Part shown: piece by piece, positions 12,292-21,213 of the stretch | Layout: every line of letters begins with the position of its first letter | How positions within the stretch are numbered: the stretch's first letter is position 1 | Origin: Arthrobacter alpinus | Lineage (GTDB): Bacteria; Actinomycetota; Actinomycetes; Actinomycetales; Micrococcaceae | Direction of reading: 5' to 3' | Assembly: GCF_001294625.1 (NCBI RefSeq) | Contig: NZ_CP012677.1 | Span: forward strand, 2,728,001-2,792,000 | DNA: 64,000 nt | Position numbers and translations under genes: made by a program | The notes under the pieces: generated by a model | The model's database searches: none | The model's input: only the letters and a program-made list of their open reading frames with translations | Told to the model about the DNA's origin: nothing

Positions 12292-13202
12292 CGGCGCACC
12301 CCGCTCCCACGCCGTCGCGCATTCAGGCGGCAGAGCCGTCGGAGAGCGGGAAGGGCGGTTTCATCCTGACCATTGACTGCGCGGAATCGCCGGGGATTGT
12401 GCACGCAGTGTCCGAGTTCCTGCTGCGGCGCGGCTGCTACATCGTGGATATCAAGCAATTTGGCGACCAGCTGGTGCGGCATTTCTTCATGCGGGTGCAT
12501 TTCATGGCGATCGAGGGCATGCCAACGCAGGAGGAATTGCGGGCAGGCTTCGCCCCGGTGGCAGAACAGTGGAGCATGAACTGGCGGCTGGAGCCTCACA
12601 GCCGCAAGGAACGCATTTTGGTGATGGTCTCCAAATTTGGCCACTGCCTGAACGATCTGCTTTTCCGTTCCCGGAATGGCGAACTGCCGGTGGAGATTGT
12701 TGGCGTGGTCTCCAACCATCAAACGCACCAGGACCTGGTGGATTGGTATGGGATCCCATTCCACCACATCCCCGTGACGCCGGAGACCAAGCCGGACGCC
12801 GAAGCACAGCTGCTGGATCTGGTGGAGCGCTACAACGTCGAACTGGTGGTGTTGGCCCGTTACATGCAGGTTCTCAGCGATAACCTCACCTCGGTGCTGT
12901 CGGGTAGGGCCATCAATATCCACCACTCGTTCCTGCCCAGTTTCAAGGGTGCCAAGCCGTACCATCAGGCCTATGAACGCGGGGTCAAGACCGTCGGCGC
13001 CACAGCCCACTACGTCAATTCCGAGCTCGACGAGGGGCCAATCATCGCCCAGCAGGTCATCGAGGTGGACCACAGCTACGGGCCGGCGGACCTTGTGGCT
13101 GCCGGCCGGGATGCCGAATGCAAGGCGCTGACCAATGCCGTTCGCTGGCATGCGGAGGGCCGGATCATCTTGTCGGGGAACCGGACGGTGGTGCTGCGCT
13201 GA
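12288..13202 (+). CDS. purU: formyltetrahydrofolate deformylase
   Basis: PurU hydrolyses 10-formyl-THF to THF and formate, which keeps free THF available for glycine cleavage. The 304-residue protein has an N-terminal ACT domain (FILTIDCAESPGIVHAVSEFLL) and a C-terminal formyl-transferase fold. That fold carries NIHHSFLPSFKGAKPYHQA and the hydrolase signature GATAHYVNSELDEGPIIAQ with the catalytic Asp. In E. coli, PurU is regulated by methionine and glycine through its ACT region. Here it overlaps cycA by four bases, so it shares the glycine riboswitch. The link between glycine import and THF recycling is a sensible metabolic pairing. Confidence 0.95.
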   Translation: MTAHPAPTPSRIQAAEPSESGKGGFILTIDCAESPGIVHAVSEFLLRRGCYIVDIKQFGDQLVRHFFMRVHFMAIEGMPTQEELRAGFAPVAEQWSMNWRLEPHSRKERILVMVSKFGHCLNDLLFRSRNGELPVEIVGVVSNHQTHQDLVDWYGIPFHHIPVTPETKPDAEAQLLDLVERYNVELVVLARYMQVLSDNLTSVLSGRAINIHHSFLPSFKGAKPYHQAYERGVKTVGATAHYVNSELDEGPIIAQQVIEVDHSYGPADLVAAGRDAECKALTNAVRWHAEGRIILSGNRTVVLR

Positions 13203-13217
13203 CCTTAGCCTTTGCGG

Positions 13218-13584
13218 TTAAGTGGCGAGACGTTCGGGCACGGTCAGTGGTTTGCGGATCAGGAAGAACGACGGCGGCGCAAGGTACAGCCAGTTTTTGG
13301 CCACCGCGTGCCGCCGTTCCGTCGTGGTCCTGGCCACGACGCACAGGAGCAGCGGCAAGGTGACGGCAAGCAGGGGAACCGTTGGCGCGATGCCCCTGAC
13401 TGTTACCGAAAATGAGCCCGCCAGAGTGGAGAGCACCATTCGAGCGACGCGTGAATGAGCGAGTACCAGGCAACAGTTCCGGCAGGCTCCCCTCCCCTGC
13501 GTCCAAGGATTCCAGGTTGCCGGTGTCGCGGACCCTGTCGGTGAAGGCCGCGATCATGGCGCGATCATAGAATTTCTCGGCCAT
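13218..13584 (-). pseudogene. probable frameshifted small membrane protein gene
   Basis: One frame starts at ATG 13584 with MAEKFYDRAMIAAFTDRV and runs to about residue 47. It then continues as low-quality sequence while another frame carries a hydrophobic stretch (APTVPLLAVTLPLLLCVV) followed by a basic tail ending at 13218. Joining the two frames near 13440 gives a plausible protein of about 120 residues with one membrane segment. I do not recognise the family. It may instead be two unrelated short reading frames. Confidence 0.3.
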
Positions 13585-13588
13585 GAGG

Positions 13589-13777
13589 TCACCCCAAAAG
13601 TTCCTCATAGCTGGTGGTGACGTCGTCACACAACGCCCGGGTTGCGCTCACATCAACGGGTTCGGCCATGTCAGTGATCGTAACCGGGAAGCCGGACGTG
13701 AATTCCAGTCGACTTCGCCCGCGCAGCACCAAAACTGAAGCATTTAATTGAATCCCTTGACTCCCCACCCAACGTCG
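13589..13777 (-). pseudogene. possible small gene or gene remnant
   Basis: An open frame between a TAG at 13780 and a TGA at 13589 reads ...VLVLRGRSRLEFTSGFPVTITDMAEPVD...SYEELLG. It stops four bases before the ATG of the MAEKFY frame, which looks like an operon junction. There is no clear start codon, so it may be the 3' remnant of a longer gene. The function is unknown. Confidence 0.25.
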
Positions 13778-13790
13778 CTAGTGTCAGATC
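13757..13790 (+). promoter_or_regulatory. promoter of a leaderless membrane-protein gene
   Basis: TTGACT at 13757-13762 and TAGTGT at 13779-13784 are separated by 16 bases. The ATG follows six bases after the -10 hexamer, so transcription would start at or next to the A of the start codon. No Shine-Dalgarno is present. Confidence 0.55.
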
Positions 13791-14285
13791 ATGTCGGCCA
13801 TCGACGTTTCCGGCCAGCGTCAGCGGACCGTCCGTCGCCAAAGAGCTTCAATTTTTTGGCTGCTTGCCACGGTCGTCTTGTTTCTGGCCTCAGCTGTTCT
13901 GGCGTTCATTGCCGCGTTCCAGCGATGGTTCGTGTTCAGCGGCTCGCAGTCACCCGGGGATCTCTCGGTCGAAGACCACCTCTTCGACTACTCCTTCCCC
14001 TATGGCGAGTGGCAGAACGTTGAAACGGCGGCGCAGCTCTTTGGAGCGGGGACCCTCGTTCAGGCGCTCGGCGTCCTGACTATGGCGGTCGGGGTCCTGA
14101 CTGTCCCGGGTACTGCAACGGGCCGCAACGTCATCGGTGCTGCAGCCCTCGCTACCGCCGAAGGTTTACTTGCCATCGCCGTCGCCGCGTTCTTCGTGCT
14201 CAACGGCGCACATGCACTGATTTCAGGGGCTGCCGGCACACCTTCCGAGCTGCAAAACGCCATTGCGCTGGGTGGGTCCGGGTAG
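13791..14285 (+). CDS. hypothetical membrane protein
   Basis: A 164-residue protein with a basic N-terminus and about four hydrophobic segments. The first (IFWLLATVVLFLASAVLAFIAAF in outline) is followed by an acidic loop with SPGDLSVEDHLFDYSFPYGEW. Further helices follow near residues 85-105, 110-125 and 128-145. I do not recognise a family. It starts at ATG 13791 directly behind a good promoter and lacks a ribosome site, so it is probably translated from a leaderless message. A second membrane reading frame begins six bases after its stop. Confidence 0.55.
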   Translation: MSAIDVSGQRQRTVRRQRASIFWLLATVVLFLASAVLAFIAAFQRWFVFSGSQSPGDLSVEDHLFDYSFPYGEWQNVETAAQLFGAGTLVQALGVLTMAVGVLTVPGTATGRNVIGAAALATAEGLLAIAVAAFFVLNGAHALISGAAGTPSELQNAIALGGSG

Positions 14286-14290
14286 TCGGA

Positions 14291-15495
<1,205 letters not shown>

Positions 15496-15578
15496 ATCGG
15501 CACAGACCAGGGCGAACCGCTACGCTACCTGCCAACCTGGTTCGGAGCCGCATCACGGCGCCTCTGACACCTGCGCCG

Positions 15579-17288
15579 TCAGCCCCGGCGGCCAGCCCGC
15601 ACAGCCAAGAGCAGCGGAACCACCGACGCTATCATCAGCACGCTGCCGAGCACCGTGTCATCCGCCCGGACCACGGCACCAGCGATGAGGACGGCAGTAA
15701 ATATCAGCGCCGCAACCGAGCGCTGAACGTGGCGGTTGAGCCGCGCCAGTTGCCTTTCCAGGCGCGGGTTGGACACCGGCAGGGAACCGTCCTCGATCCG
15801 GGCGAGAAGCCCATCCAAACGCTTGGGCAGACGCAGAGCCGTCCCAGCGACGTCGAACGCCTGCTGCGCAACATCCTGCACTAAGTTGCCCCGCTCGTCT
15901 CGCAACAGCTGTGCCGCATAGGGTTCCACCGAGTCCCACAGATTGAATTGCGCGTCCAGGGAACTGCACACACCCGAGGTCAGCGACATGGCGCGGATGA
16001 TCAGCAGGAAGTGCTCCGGCAACTGCACCGGTAATGAGCGGACCACGTCTCCGAACTCCGCCGCGAAATCACGGAACTCCCGCGGGTCCACCTCGCGAAG
16101 CTCGGCAAAACCCATTCCCCCAAACCGGGAAAAGAGGTGCGTCATGGCCCGTTCCAACTCGGCCGTGTCAGCCGAGGGCACCAGCACACCCAACTCGCTG
16201 ATCGCGGCCACCAGCCCCTTGCCGTCACGCGAGGCGGCAGCGATCAGTAGCTTGCGAAGGCCCCTGCGCGTGCTGGGCGCAACCTCGCCCATCATGCCGA
16301 AGTCGATGAACGTCAGCTTCCACGGGCGCTCCTGGGTGGCGCCGGCTATCGCAGTGAGAAACATGTTGCCTGGGTGCGGATCGGCGTGGAAAAAGCCGTT
16401 AGTGAACAGTTGGTCAAACATGACGGACGCGAATACGGGGGCAACATGTGCCGGGTCGATGCCCGCGGCAAGGAGCGCCGCCGTGTCCGTAACCTTGATG
16501 GCCGTGACGTCTTCGAGGGTGAGCACACGGCGGGTGCTCCGCTCCCAGACGACGTCGGGCCCGTTCACCCTGTCGTCGTCGGCAAAATCGGCCGCAAAGC
16601 GCGCTGCATTCGCGGCCTCCTGAAGGTAGTCGATCTCCTCGAGACTGGTCTTCGCAAACTCCTCGACCAGCGCCGGGGCGTTGGCGCGATCGGACACGAA
16701 TCGGACATGGCTGAGCCAGCCACCTACTTTGCGTAGCGCGGCCAGGTCGACGTCGACAATCGCCTCGATGCCCGGCCGCTGCACCTTCACCACCACAATA
16801 TCGAGCCCGGTGTCGGCGGCATCTCTGGGAAGAAGTTGTGCCCGGTGCGCCTGCCCGAGTGACGCTGCGGCGATTGGCGTCTGTTCAACCCACGCGAACA
16901 CCGCTTCCAGCGGCGCACCCAGCTCCGCCTCGGCCAGGGCGCGGATTGCGGGGAACGCGACCGGCGGAACCTCGTCCTGCAGCCCTTCCAATTCGGCTGT
17001 GATTTCCGGTGGGAGCACGTCGAGCCGGGAGGACATGAACTGGCCGACCTTGATCATCAGACCGCCGAGTTCCACCGCAAGCCCATGGAAACTTTGCGCA
17101 AAACGCCGCATCCGCTTTGTCCGGGTGCGCTCGGCTATACCGCCCATCCGCAGTCGGGGCAGAACCAGCTCATACCACCAGGTCACGGCCAGATACCAGG
17201 CGGCGAAACGCAAGATGCGCCGGTACCTGGCACGGGTATTACCTGCGCCAGGTACCGGTTCGGCCCGGCCCCGATGAATCGACGCCAT
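15579..17288 (-). CDS. AarF/UbiB (ABC1) family atypical kinase
   Basis: A 569-residue ABC1-family protein. It shows the KxGQ motif (GLMIKVGQFMSSR, near residue 80), the A-rich loop AAASLGQAHRAQL, the VAIK-type lysine in IVVVKVQRPG, the catalytic FFHADPHPGNMF and the metal-binding FIDFGMMGEV. The C-terminus has two hydrophobic segments (SVAALIFTAVLIAGAVV and VLMIASVVPLLLAV), as in membrane-tethered UbiB homologs. These proteins bind ATP and support quinone or other lipid metabolism; the substrate here is unknown. It starts five bases after padR, so the two form an operon. Confidence 0.9.
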   Translation of the reverse strand: MASIHRGRAEPVPGAGNTRARYRRILRFAAWYLAVTWWYELVLPRLRMGGIAERTRTKRMRRFAQSFHGLAVELGGLMIKVGQFMSSRLDVLPPEITAELEGLQDEVPPVAFPAIRALAEAELGAPLEAVFAWVEQTPIAAASLGQAHRAQLLPRDAADTGLDIVVVKVQRPGIEAIVDVDLAALRKVGGWLSHVRFVSDRANAPALVEEFAKTSLEEIDYLQEAANAARFAADFADDDRVNGPDVVWERSTRRVLTLEDVTAIKVTDTAALLAAGIDPAHVAPVFASVMFDQLFTNGFFHADPHPGNMFLTAIAGATQERPWKLTFIDFGMMGEVAPSTRRGLRKLLIAAASRDGKGLVAAISELGVLVPSADTAELERAMTHLFSRFGGMGFAELREVDPREFRDFAAEFGDVVRSLPVQLPEHFLLIIRAMSLTSGVCSSLDAQFNLWDSVEPYAAQLLRDERGNLVQDVAQQAFDVAGTALRLPKRLDGLLARIEDGSLPVSNPRLERQLARLNRHVQRSVAALIFTAVLIAGAVVRADDTVLGSVLMIASVVPLLLAVRAGRRG

Positions 17289-17293
17289 CCGTG

Positions 17294-17839
17294 TCAGTCT
17301 TGGGCGAGGATGGAGTACAGCCGGCGGCGAGCTTCCTCGAGCACCTTAACCGCCTCCTGCACCTGCGCCTTCGAACCTGTTCGCCCCACTTGGGCTGCGG
17401 CCTGCGCCAATTCCATACCGGCCTTGGGCAGTGCCGCGAAGCCCATTCCCTGCGCTGGACCGCTGGAGTCCCAAGGTGTTTTTGCATCGGCGTCCGCCAC
17501 GGCCTCACGGCCGGCGTCGGTCAGGGAATAGACCTTGCGCCCATTGGATTCCTCTGCGTTAATGAGGCCCTCGTCTGCCAGTAGCTGCAGTGTTGGGTAG
17601 ACGGAACCGGCGCTGGGCTTCCAGCTGCCACCACTGCGCTCCTCAATTTCATGGATGATCTGGTAGCCATGCATGGGCTGTTCGGCGAGCAGCGCCAGCA
17701 CTGCCGAGCGCACTTCTCCGCGGCCAACGCGCGTTCCCGAGGGCTTATCAAACCTCGACCGCAGCTCCTCCACAGCCTGCCACATGCCATCCATGTTGTT
17801 ACCGAAAAACCCTCCGGACTGGAATGAATTGTGCATCAT
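17294..17839 (-). CDS. PadR family transcriptional regulator
   Basis: The 181-residue protein has the PadR winged helix, VRSAVLALLAEQPMHGYQI...GSWKPSAGSVYPTLQLLADEGLI, with a C-terminal helix (KAQVQEAVKVLEEARRRLYSIL) for dimerisation. An N-terminal Gly/Phe/Asn-rich arm precedes the helix-turn-helix. GAGGAG lies before the double ATG at 17839. It precedes the UbiB-like gene by five bases, so it probably controls that kinase and itself. Direct repeats just upstream are a candidate operator. Confidence 0.92.
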   Translation of the reverse strand: MMHNSFQSGGFFGNNMDGMWQAVEELRSRFDKPSGTRVGRGEVRSAVLALLAEQPMHGYQIIHEIEERSGGSWKPSAGSVYPTLQLLADEGLINAEESNGRKVYSLTDAGREAVADADAKTPWDSSGPAQGMGFAALPKAGMELAQAAAQVGRTGSKAQVQEAVKVLEEARRRLYSILAQD

Positions 17840-17846
17840 TATCTCC

Positions 17847-17875
17847 TCAACGATTTGTTAGCGATACTCAACGAT
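17847..17875. promoter_or_regulatory. candidate PadR operator: TCAACGAT direct repeat
   Basis: TCAACGAT occurs at 17847-17854 and again at 17868-17875, exactly 21 bp apart (two helical turns), just upstream of padR. The sequence between contains TTAGCGATA. Autoregulation by the adjacent PadR is inferred. Confidence 0.5.
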
Positions 17876-18022
17876 ATACCCGCATGGCATCACAAACAAG
17901 GGTTTTGCGTGGATTTGATCGAGGCTGTCTTGCCGGCTGTCTTGGGCCTCCTTGCGCTCACCACCCAAGCTTGTAGTCTTGAAGGAAGCCACCTTGATGC
18001 TTGCCTCAGGAGGGGAACGAAC

Positions 18023-18808
18023 ATGGCCACGTTTAAGGAACTCCACCACGCCAACGTGCCGCTCCTGCTGCCGAATGCCTGGGATGTTGGCTCGGCGCTT
18101 GCATTTGCGGCGGCCGGGTACACCGCTATTGGAACCACCAGCTTTGGTATTGCGGGAAGCGCGGGCCTGCCCGACGCTGCGCGGACGGGCGAGGCGGCAA
18201 CCATGGCATTGGCGGCCCAACTGTGCCGCCTTCCTGTCCACATCACGGTGGACTGTGAGGACGGCTACTCAGATGATCCCTTGGCTGTAGCAGGCCTGGT
18301 GGCCCAACTGGCGTCTCTGGGTGTGGCCGGGGTCAACCTTGAGGACAGCTTCGACGGACGCCTGGTAGATCCGTCAGCTTTTGCTGCGAAGGTAACGGCC
18401 GTGAAGCAGTGCAGCCCCGAGGTTTTCATCAATGCCAGGGTGGACAACTTTTGGTTTGGCCAGGACGCCACCGTTGGGGCGGTCCTGCAGCGTGCCCGCA
18501 CCTATGCTGATGCGGGTGCTGACGGCATCTTTGTCCCGGGCGTCGTGAAAGCAGAGCACATCAGCAGCATCACCTCCGGGACCGCAGTGCCGGTGAACCT
18601 GCTGGCGCACCCGTCACTGACAGTGGCCGAGTTGGGCAAGCTGGGTGTCCGGCGTGTGAGCTCCGGTTCTCTCCCCTACCGGGCGTCAGTGGATGCGGCA
18701 GTAAACGTTGCCAATGCCTTGCGCGAGGGCTCGCCGACACCGGCCGCCACCTCCTACTGGGAGATCCAAGCGCGGCTGGTGGCATTCAATCAGGGCCTAG
18801 AGGGCTGA
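18023..18808 (+). CDS. isocitrate lyase/PEP mutase family protein
   Basis: A 261-residue TIM-barrel protein of the PEP mutase/isocitrate lyase superfamily. It shows LLLPNAWDVGSALAFAAAGY, TTSFGIAGSAGLPD, the metal-binding VDCEDGYSDDP, GVNLEDS, INARVDNFW and DGIFVPGV. The catalytic loop cysteine motif KMCGH of isocitrate lyases is absent, so it is probably a C-C lyase or hydrolase of uncharacterised substrate. The start ATG at 18023 has a perfect AGGAGG nine bases upstream; an upstream reading of 64 codons has no such site. It stands alone, divergent from padR. Confidence 0.85.
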   Translation: MATFKELHHANVPLLLPNAWDVGSALAFAAAGYTAIGTTSFGIAGSAGLPDAARTGEAATMALAAQLCRLPVHITVDCEDGYSDDPLAVAGLVAQLASLGVAGVNLEDSFDGRLVDPSAFAAKVTAVKQCSPEVFINARVDNFWFGQDATVGAVLQRARTYADAGADGIFVPGVVKAEHISSITSGTAVPVNLLAHPSLTVAELGKLGVRRVSSGSLPYRASVDAAVNVANALREGSPTPAATSYWEIQARLVAFNQGLEG

Positions 18809-18934
18809 GCGGCAGTTTCAAAGTTAAAGTCAGTCAATCCGATTCCCCCCGCATAGGCCGCGCACGGACCTCACTAGTCAAAGAATCGACTCGGCCCCTA
18901 TTTTGGGCCTTAATTTGAGCCAACTCCCACGCCA

Positions 18935-19195
18935 CTACTTCCCGGAGTGCACGTAGGATCCCATTGTCCCTGACGGCCCGGATGTGGTGGTCACATAGCT
19001 TCCGGCCCACCTTGGCTGGGGCGCGCCGGTGGTCACATAGGTGCCAATTTCGGCGGAACCGGCCGCATCGGTAGTCACATACCGTCCGCCGAGTTCCGAA
19101 TGTACGGCCGGGGACGTTGCCGCGGGTGACCCCGTGCCGTCTGAGAGGAATAAGCGGATGTGGGGGTTTCGCGGTGAAATGAAAGTGGTAGTCAA
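18935..19195 (-). CDS. GSYVTT-repeat mini-protein
   Basis: An 86-residue protein starting at TTG 19195 with AAGGA seven bases upstream. After an N-terminal region resembling a short beta strand (TTTFISPRNPHIRLFL), it contains four copies of a short repeat: GGRYVTT, IGTYVTT, AGSYVTT and MGSYVHS, spaced 13 to 16 residues apart. There is no signal peptide, cysteine or membrane segment. I do not know a function. It lies directly behind fur on the same strand, so it is probably co-regulated with metal or peroxide status. Confidence 0.7.
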   Translation of the reverse strand: MTTTFISPRNPHIRLFLSDGTGSPAATSPAVHSELGGRYVTTDAAGSAEIGTYVTTGAPQPRWAGSYVTTTSGPSGTMGSYVHSGK

Positions 19196-19323
19196 GGTGT
19201 TTCCTTAATGGGTTTGCTTGATGTGGGTGCAACAAATTGCGCCACGAAAAGGTGGTTGTCGGCGGGCACGATAAGCCACTGCCCGCACAGAGTTGTTGAA
19301 AAAGAGTTGCCGCCAGCGGCGGG

Positions 19324-19767
19324 TTATGGTGCTGCTGTGACCAGTTGGCACTGGGAGCACAGGCCCCAGAAGGTGATTTCGGCCCTTTGGATGGCGAATC
19401 CAAGCATGTTCGACGGCGTGAGGCAGGGGCTTTCGCCAATGACGCAGTCCACATCCTCGACACGTTTGCAGTTCAGGCACACCAGGTGATGGTGGTTGTC
19501 CCCCACCCGAGCCTCGTAAAGTGCAGAAGATCCTGCCGGTTCGATCTTTCGGACCAAGCCAGCTGCCACCAATGCCGCCAGCACGCCATAGACCGCTTGG
19601 AGAGAGGTTTTTGGCAGGGACGTGGCCACAGCGGAAAAGACCCTTTCTGCGTCCTGATGTCCGTTGCTGGAGAGGACACCGAGAACCGCCAGGCGCGGAG
19701 CTGTGACTTTCAGTTGGGCTGACCGAAGCCTGCCCTCCAAAATCTCCTGCTGCTGGTCTTTGTCCAT
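19324..19767 (-). CDS. Fur family transcriptional regulator (FurA/PerR-like)
   Basis: A 147-residue Fur-family repressor. It has a winged helix (LKVTAPRLAVLGVLSSNGHQDAERVF, TSLQAVYGVLAALVAAGLVRKIE), the metal site DNHHHLVCLNCKRVEDVDC and a C-terminal CSQC. The two CxxC motifs form a structural zinc site. In many actinobacteria this type precedes a catalase gene and responds to peroxide or iron. Here no catalase follows; the GSYVTT protein does. A 29-bp palindrome lies just upstream of the ATG at 19767 and is the likely autoregulatory box. Which metal it senses is not visible. Confidence 0.93.
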   Translation of the reverse strand: MDKDQQQEILEGRLRSAQLKVTAPRLAVLGVLSSNGHQDAERVFSAVATSLPKTSLQAVYGVLAALVAAGLVRKIEPAGSSALYEARVGDNHHHLVCLNCKRVEDVDCVIGESPCLTPSNMLGFAIQRAEITFWGLCSQCQLVTAAP

Positions 19768-19780
19768 GACGCAATTCTAA

Positions 19781-19809
19781 CAGTTGTTTTGAATCGATCA
19801 AAACAACTG
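19781..19809. promoter_or_regulatory. Fur-family operator palindrome
   Basis: Two perfect 12-base arms, CAGTTGTTTTGA and TCAAAACAACTG, flank a 5-base centre ATCGA, ending 14 bases upstream of the fur start codon. Size, symmetry and position fit a Fur-family box. Confidence 0.75.
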
Positions 19810-19863
19810 AGTAGTGATACTCCGCACCGTGTGCACCTGGCTTCGGCATCAACCAGCAAGGCG

Positions 19864-19897
19864 AACAGCACCCCGATCCGAGGATCGGGGTGCTGTT
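19864..19897 (-). terminator. terminator hairpin behind the decayed ptsH
   Basis: A perfect 15-bp stem, AACAGCACCCCGATC with GATCGGGGTGCTGTT, around the tetraloop CGAG. It lies 18 bases beyond the ptsH remnant stop and would end the PTS operon. Confidence 0.7.
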
Positions 19898-19915
19898 TGC
19901 CTGTCCTGGGAACTG

Positions 19916-20002
19916 CTAAGCGTCCAGGTCCGTGGCGATCAGGGCCGCGGGCTGGGCGTGCAAGCCAACCGGGGATCCAACTGCAACTTTTTGCCTGGTT
20001 AT
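19916..20002 (-). pseudogene. ptsH: HPr (ptsH) remnant with internal deletion
   Basis: The frame reads ITRQKVAVGSPVGLHAQPAALIATDLDA and stop. VGLHAxPAA is the HPr phosphorylation-site motif (His15 region, with Arg replaced by Gln), and the end resembles the final residues of actinobacterial HPr (ALLETDLDA). The intervening 60 or so residues are missing, and no start codon or ribosome site is evident. It is therefore an internally deleted ptsH, in the expected place after ptsI. Confidence 0.65.
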
Positions 20003-20033
20003 TCTTCTACTCCTTGGAACATCTTTTGGTGAA

Positions 20034-21180
20034 TTATGAAAGCAAATTGCGGGCTGTGGCCTTGGCTGCGGCCGCCGTGGTGCAGTGACGGACGGCCACA
20101 GCTGCCTGTTGGTACTGCTCCAGCTTCACGGATTCGAGCTGGAGGCCCACGGCGGCCACGGCGTTCGGTGCCATGGACAAGCTGCTCAGACCCAGGCCCA
20201 CCAGGATGCATGCAAGGAGCGGATCTGCCGCTGCCTCGCCGCACACGCCCACCGGCTTCTGGCCGCTGGTGCCCGCCATCGCCGCGAGGCGGATCAGGTA
20301 CAGCACCGACAGCTGCCAGCTGTCCGTCAGCGTGACAACGGTGGGAGCCATGCGGTCCGCGGCCATGGTGTAGTGCGTGAGGTCGTTGGTGCCGATGGAC
20401 ATGAAGTCCACCTCGGCCAGGAACCCGCCAGCAAGCAGCACGACGGACGGCACCTCGGCCAGGAACCCCGCTCTGCTGTTGTGCCGCGAGCGCAATGCCA
20501 TCGAGCTGGAGCTCAAGCAGGCCTGGATCGACTTGGCCTAGCCGGATGCCACGAACGCCCAGTGCCGGATTCTGCTCATCAGCGTGCACCACAAGGGCAC
20601 GGGCTTCTCAGATCCGGCGTCGAGGGTTCGAATGAGGACTTTTCTCCCGGGGAAGGCGGCGAAAACTTCGCCATGGATGCTGGCTTGTTCGGCGGCGGAT
20701 GGCTCGTGCAGGTCAGAAAGGAAGCATAGTTCGGGGCGGATGAGCCCCGCGCACTGGGTTGGGAATTGTGCTGCGGCGCGCGCCCCAGTACCGTCCTGAA
20801 CATTGGCCAAAATTTCCACGGCAGTTCCACCCCTGGGCGCGTCCGGGACCCTTCCAGGACTGCACGGCCTCGCTGCGGGCCGCATCCGCCTGGACTTTTG
20901 CCGCGGCTACCGCGTGATCAGCACCAACTTCCACGGTTCCTGCTGCCCCGTCAGTGAGTACCAGGGCACCTTCGGCAATGTCTGCCAATTCCAGTGCCGG
21001 GTCAAGAGTAGCTGTGCCTGCCGGGGCGAGGTCCTCGGCCAGCAGGATGATGAGGGTAACCGGAGTGGGGAAGTCGGGTTCCTGCAGGCCAAGCAACTCG
21101 GAGAAGACGCGGTTGCGGATGTCACCAAGATCGGCGACGCTCTCAGCCATCAGGCCCCTAGTTTTCAAACTTTGCGATGA
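20034..21180 (-). pseudogene. ptsI: PTS enzyme I (ptsI) pseudogene
   Basis: Enzyme I segments appear in order in three frames. First is MAESVADLGDIRNRVFSELL...LAPAGTATLD, second VEILANVQDGTGARAA...ELCFLSDL..VFAAFPGRKVLIRTLDAGSEKP. Third is NPALGVRGIRLGQ..LLELQLDGIALAAQQ, and last AEVPSVVLLAGG..EVDFMSIGTNDLTHYTMAADR...KPVGVCGEAAADP. The N-terminal 250 or so residues are gone, and the phospho-histidine loop (GGxTSHxAI) has been deleted between TATLD and GAAGTVEVG. Two frameshifts and a deletion break the C-terminal half. It cannot phosphorylate HPr. Confidence 0.85.
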
Positions 21181-21213
21181 ACTGCGCAATGGCGGCCACT
21201 GTTCCGGTGGTGG

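Noticed and set aside
18834..19463. 209-codon minus-strand ORF overlapping fur and the GSYVTT gene
   Set aside because: It runs in another frame through two supported genes and shows no motif.
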